Origin: Candidatus Zixiibacteriota bacterium
GTDB lineage: Bacteria; Zixibacteria; MSB-5A5; SM1-73
Assembly: GCA_022866585.1 (NCBI GenBank)
Contig: JALHUP010000081.1
Coordinates: 1 to 7,953, forward strand
Length of the DNA stretch: 7,953 bases
Direction of reading: 5' to 3'
Numbering within the stretch: the first letter of the stretch is position 1; every line of letters starts with the position of its first letter. Below the pieces are notes generated by a model. The model was not told the DNA's origin. It saw only the letters and a program-made list of their open reading frames with translations, and searched no databases. Shown here in pieces: positions 5,980 to 7,953 of this stretch. The position numbers and the translations under genes were made by a program.

Positions 5980-7587
5980 ATGAAAAGATTTAGCTATTCT
6001 ATGGTAGTCTTTTTCTTTTCTTATTTTTGCGGTTTCTACCTCAATGCCTTTGGGGTTACCGGTGAGATCGAAAAACAATTCCCATCTCCCGGCTCATGCC
6101 CTACCGGTTTAGCCTTTGATGGCAAGTATCTTTGGAATTGTGATCGCAAAACGGACATGATCTACAAAATCAATCCCGCAGATGGGAAAGTGGTCGACTC
6201 AATTTCTTCCCCGGGATTCCGCCCGGTTGGATTAACCTGGGATGGTAAATATCTATGGAATGTGGACGCTGAGGAAAATCTTATTTTTCAGATTGATGTG
6301 AAAAGTGGAATTGCCACAAAAATTCTCTCTGCCCCGTGTCAGATGCCAGAGGGGTTGGCTTGGGATGGGAAGTATCTTTGGATTGCTGATGATGCGAAAA
6401 ACGAAATCAGCCAAATCAGCACCGAAGATGGAACCACTATCACCACCATCCCCGCGCCTTCCTCAACTCCTTGCGGACTAGCTTATGATGGTAAATATCT
6501 CTGGGTCTCTGATAGAATCAGCAATATGATTTATATGATCACGCCGGATAGGGGTGAAGTGATCTTGTTTTTTGATGCACCTGGACCATATGCCCGAGGA
6601 CTTGCCTGGGATGGAAAAAACTTATGGAATGTGGATTATCAGACGGATCAAATCTATAAGCTTAAAATTTTTGACGACCAAACATTCTCCCGCACGGATG
6701 CAAAAGAGGAGGTTTTGGAGTATACTCATCAATTCCGAAATTATGGACCGGGGATGATTAAGGATTTAGATATTTATCTGGCGGTGCCTGAAAATCTGAA
6801 CAACCAAGAACTTTTATCAGAGATTCAATATCATCCTGCGCCCTCCGAATTCTTAAATGATAAATGGGGCCAGAAAGTAGCCCACTATAAATTTCAGGAT
6901 CTAAAAAGCACGGAATTTGTTTCTGTGGGGATGAAAGTCAAAGCTAAGCTTTTCAAGACCAGATATTACATCTTTCCGGAAAAGGTGGGAAGCTTAGCGG
7001 ACATTCCTCAATCCATAAAAGAAAAATATCTGGTGGACGACGCCAAATATTCGGTCAACGATCCTTTCATTCAAGAATCCGCCAGAAGAGCAGTGGGGAA
7101 TGAGACCAACCCTTATTGGATCGCCCGGAAGATATTCAACTATGTAATCGATCACATGGAATACGAGTTAGCCGGCGGCTGGAATGTTGCTCCGGCGGTG
7201 TTAAAAAGGGGCACCGGCTCCTGTTCGGAATATAGCTTTGTATATATTGCCTTGTGTCGAGCAAGCGGACTGCCCGCCAGATATGTGGGCTCTGTGGTCA
7301 TAAGGGGCGACGATGCCTCAGACGATGACGTTTTCCATCGCTGGGTGGAGGTTTATCTTCCCAACTACGGCTGGATTCCAATCGATCCATCTGGTGGTGA
7401 CAGCCCTAGCCCAGCAGGACAGGCGGGTGCCATCGGCAATTTAGCCAACCGATATTTGATCACCACCACAAGTGGAGGTGGGTCAGAATATCTGGAATGG
7501 ACTTACAATTCCAACGAAAGATGGACCTCTTCCGGCAAATGCAAAGTCTTTACCGAAAACATCGGCGAATGGTCGCCTGTGAAATAG
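5980..7587 (+). CDS. Exported beta-propeller (5 repeats) and transglutaminase-like domain protein
   Basis: This 535-residue protein starts with a signal peptide (KR then a hydrophobic stretch, residues 4-25). Residues ~34-226 hold five repeats of about 41 residues built on GLAWDGKYLWNVD...IYKID...G, at ~47, 88, 129, 170 and 211, as in YVTN/NHL-type propeller blades. Residues ~240-365 look like the beta-sandwich that often precedes transglutaminase cores (QFRNYGPGMIKDLDIYLAVP). Residues ~375-475 are the transglutaminase-like core with the Cys-His-Asp triad: Cys415 in GTGSCSEYSF, His453 in DVFHRWVEVYL and Asp469 in GWIPIDPSGGD. Such domains cross-link, hydrolyse or deamidate peptides; the target is unknown and is probably in the periplasm or outside the cell. 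AAAAGGAGGA (5963-5972) is the strongest ribosome site in the window and fixes the start. No membrane anchor or sorting signal is seen at the C-terminus. Confidence 0.88.
   Translation: MKRFSYSMVVFFFSYFCGFYLNAFGVTGEIEKQFPSPGSCPTGLAFDGKYLWNCDRKTDMIYKINPADGKVVDSISSPGFRPVGLTWDGKYLWNVDAEENLIFQIDVKSGIATKILSAPCQMPEGLAWDGKYLWIADDAKNEISQISTEDGTTITTIPAPSSTPCGLAYDGKYLWVSDRISNMIYMITPDRGEVILFFDAPGPYARGLAWDGKNLWNVDYQTDQIYKLKIFDDQTFSRTDAKEEVLEYTHQFRNYGPGMIKDLDIYLAVPENLNNQELLSEIQYHPAPSEFLNDKWGQKVAHYKFQDLKSTEFVSVGMKVKAKLFKTRYYIFPEKVGSLADIPQSIKEKYLVDDAKYSVNDPFIQESARRAVGNETNPYWIARKIFNYVIDHMEYELAGGWNVAPAVLKRGTGSCSEYSFVYIALCRASGLPARYVGSVVIRGDDASDDDVFHRWVEVYLPNYGWIPIDPSGGDSPSPAGQAGAIGNLANRYLITTTSGGGSEYLEWTYNSNERWTSSGKCKVFTENIGEWSPVK
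6079..6657 (+). repeat. Five in-frame propeller-blade repeats (about 123 bp each)
   Basis: Five coding repeats spaced by exactly 123 bases carry the core DGKYLW or DGKNLW. The proteins agree closely, but the DNA differs at many third positions (e.g. GATGGCAAGTATCTT, GATGGTAAATATCTA, GATGGGAAGTATCTT). The repeats are therefore old enough to have drifted silently while selection kept the blade sequence. They are part of the gene above and not a separate element. Confidence 0.85.
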
Positions 7588-7611
7588 GTCAAAGGATGAA
7601 GTTGATTATTC

Positions 7612-7645
7612 CCCTCTCCCCACCGGGGAGAGGGATAGGGTGAGG
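7612..7645. repeat. Dispersed palindromic repeat (element E)
   Basis: CCCTCTCCCC (7612-7621) pairs perfectly with GGGGAGAGGG (7625-7634) around the loop ACC and is followed by ATAGGGTGAGG, the family tail. It begins 24 bases after the stop of the propeller-transglutaminase gene and may protect or end that transcript, although no T-tract follows. Confidence 0.87.
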
Positions 7646-7670
7646 GGGAAATCAAGTTGCAGAAAAAAAT

Positions 7671-7704
7671 GTCATTGCGAGATGCAAAACGACGAAGTAA
7701 TCTC
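7671..7704. repeat. 'GTCATTGCGAG...GAAGTAATCTC' dispersed repeat
   Basis: GTCATTGCGAG at the left and GACGAAGTAATCTC at the right match a short interspersed repeat that I recall from many unrelated bacterial genomes (consensus roughly CATTGCGAG-N-GAAGCGAAGCAATCTC). It has partial inverted symmetry: ATTGCGAGAT against the complement of GTAATCTC. Only one copy is in this window, so recognition rests on memory. Confidence 0.6.
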
Positions 7705-7724
7705 GAAATAGTCAGCAGATTTGC

Positions 7725-7800
7725 GGAGGTATAAAACCTCCTCTATGGGTAGCCGAGCCTTCATGGCTCGGTAATCTGGAGTGTCTGCCTTTAGGCAGAC
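7725..7800. repeat. Tandem cluster of three short hairpins
   Basis: There are three perfect stems in 76 bases: GGAGGT/ACCTCC (7725-7730/7736-7741, loop of 5), CCGAGCC/GGCTCGG (7753-7759/7765-7771, loop of 5) and GTCTGCC/GGCAGAC (7783-7789/7794-7800, loop of 4). The stems are separated by 11 bases each. No T-run follows any of them and no gene overlaps, so the cluster is more likely an interspersed repeat or a structured RNA than a terminator. Confidence 0.7.
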
Positions 7801-7837
7801 CTGTAGTCAAAGAAGCTCTTAAGCAAAGGGAATCGAG

Positions 7838-7897
7838 ATGTTTCTGGCAATCACAGGAATAATTGTTGGACTAATCGCCATTGCTATCACGATCTAA
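7838..7897 (+). CDS. Possible 19-residue hydrophobic peptide
   Basis: ATG at 7838 opens a 19-codon frame ending in TAA, encoding MFLAITGIIVGLIAIAITI, which reads as one membrane helix with no charged residue. AAAGGG at 7825-7830 stands seven bases upstream and could serve as a weak ribosome site. An 11-bp hairpin begins five bases after the stop. Very short frames arise easily by chance and there is no family match I can name. It could be a small membrane peptide, a leader peptide, or nothing. Confidence 0.25.
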   Translation: MFLAITGIIVGLIAIAITI

Positions 7898-7902
7898 AGG
7901 TT

Positions 7903-7928
7903 GGTTCAGGGTGCCCTCACCCTGAACC
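7903..7928. repeat. 11-bp perfect palindrome at the right edge
   Basis: GGTTCAGGGTG (7903-7913) and CACCCTGAACC (7918-7928) pair perfectly around CCCT. The right arm includes CCTCACCCT, the reverse complement of the AGGGTGAGG tail of elements A, B, D and E, so it may be a rearranged relative. No T-tract follows, so terminator function is not supported. Confidence 0.65.
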
Positions 7929-7953
7929 ATAAGTGGCAGGAATAAGGAAAAAC

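Larger units (their letters stand above)
7588..7953. other. 366-base 3' gap rich in palindromes, without a confident gene
   Basis: In order, this gap holds element E (7612-7645), a GTCATTGCGAG-type repeat (7671-7704), three consecutive hairpins (7725-7800), a possible 19-codon frame (7838-7897) and an 11-bp palindrome (7903-7928). The last bases, AATAAGGAAAAAC, look like a ribosome binding site, so another plus-strand gene may begin just beyond the window; that is inference. Confidence 0.7.

Noticed and set aside
5772..6078. Two minus-strand frames near element D
   Set aside because: They translate the palindromic repeat into Pro/Ser-rich strings such as PLPSPTRGEG and PHPYPLPPGERE, a typical artefact of this repeat type, and overlap the real plus-strand genes.
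6079..6657. Regular 123-base periodicity resembling a repeat array
   Set aside because: It is in frame, encodes propeller blades and shows silent divergence; there are no identical short repeats with unique spacers as in CRISPR.
6572..6757. 61-codon plus-strand frame inside the propeller region
   Set aside because: It is an alternative-frame shadow of the propeller-transglutaminase gene, with no ribosome site or motif.

Overview
This is a bacterial chromosomal window of moderate, slightly AT-leaning base composition. All genes lie on the plus strand and are separated by gaps rich in short dispersed palindromes. Signal peptides, Shine-Dalgarno sites on some genes and several unrelated repeat families in almost every gap suggest an uncultivated bacterium with a repeat-laden genome. 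I cannot place the phylum from sequence alone.

Layout, left to right. (1) 3-278 is the 3' end of a gene entering from outside, probably the C-terminal tail of an S41 carboxy-terminal processing peptidase. (2) A double-hairpin repeat precedes 421-1565, a two-gene unit encoding a TSUP (TauE/SafE) permease and a DUF1634 membrane partner. (3) Another repeat precedes 1651-2367, an MtnX-like HAD phosphatase whose last codons run into an AT-rich inverted repeat (2326-2467). (4) 2520-5042 encodes a large fusion of an NDP-sugar pyrophosphorylase, a left-handed beta-helix and a phosphomannomutase-like module in which every catalytic loop is altered. It ends at a convincing intrinsic terminator. (5) After another repeat and a candidate sigma70-type promoter, 5370-5822 encodes a small exported NTF2/DUF4878-like protein. 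(6) After a further repeat, 5980-7587 encodes an exported protein with five beta-propeller repeats followed by a transglutaminase-like domain. (7) 7588-7953 holds a repeat, a 'GTCATTGCGAG'-type repeat, three consecutive hairpins, a possible 19-residue hydrophobic peptide and an 11-bp palindrome.

Functionally, the permease pair probably moves a small (sulfur-containing or organic) anion. The large fusion probably makes or regulates a nucleotide sugar, such as GDP-mannose, for surface glycans. The last two proteins act outside the cytoplasm. Apart from the TSUP-DUF1634 pair, nothing shows that the genes form one pathway.

The most notable signals are the pseudo-mutase module fused to an apparently intact nucleotidyltransferase, the propeller-transglutaminase fusion, and several families of dispersed palindromes, one of which appears to have supplied coding sequence to the end of the phosphatase gene. 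I did not find convincing evidence of a wholly new defence or mobile system.
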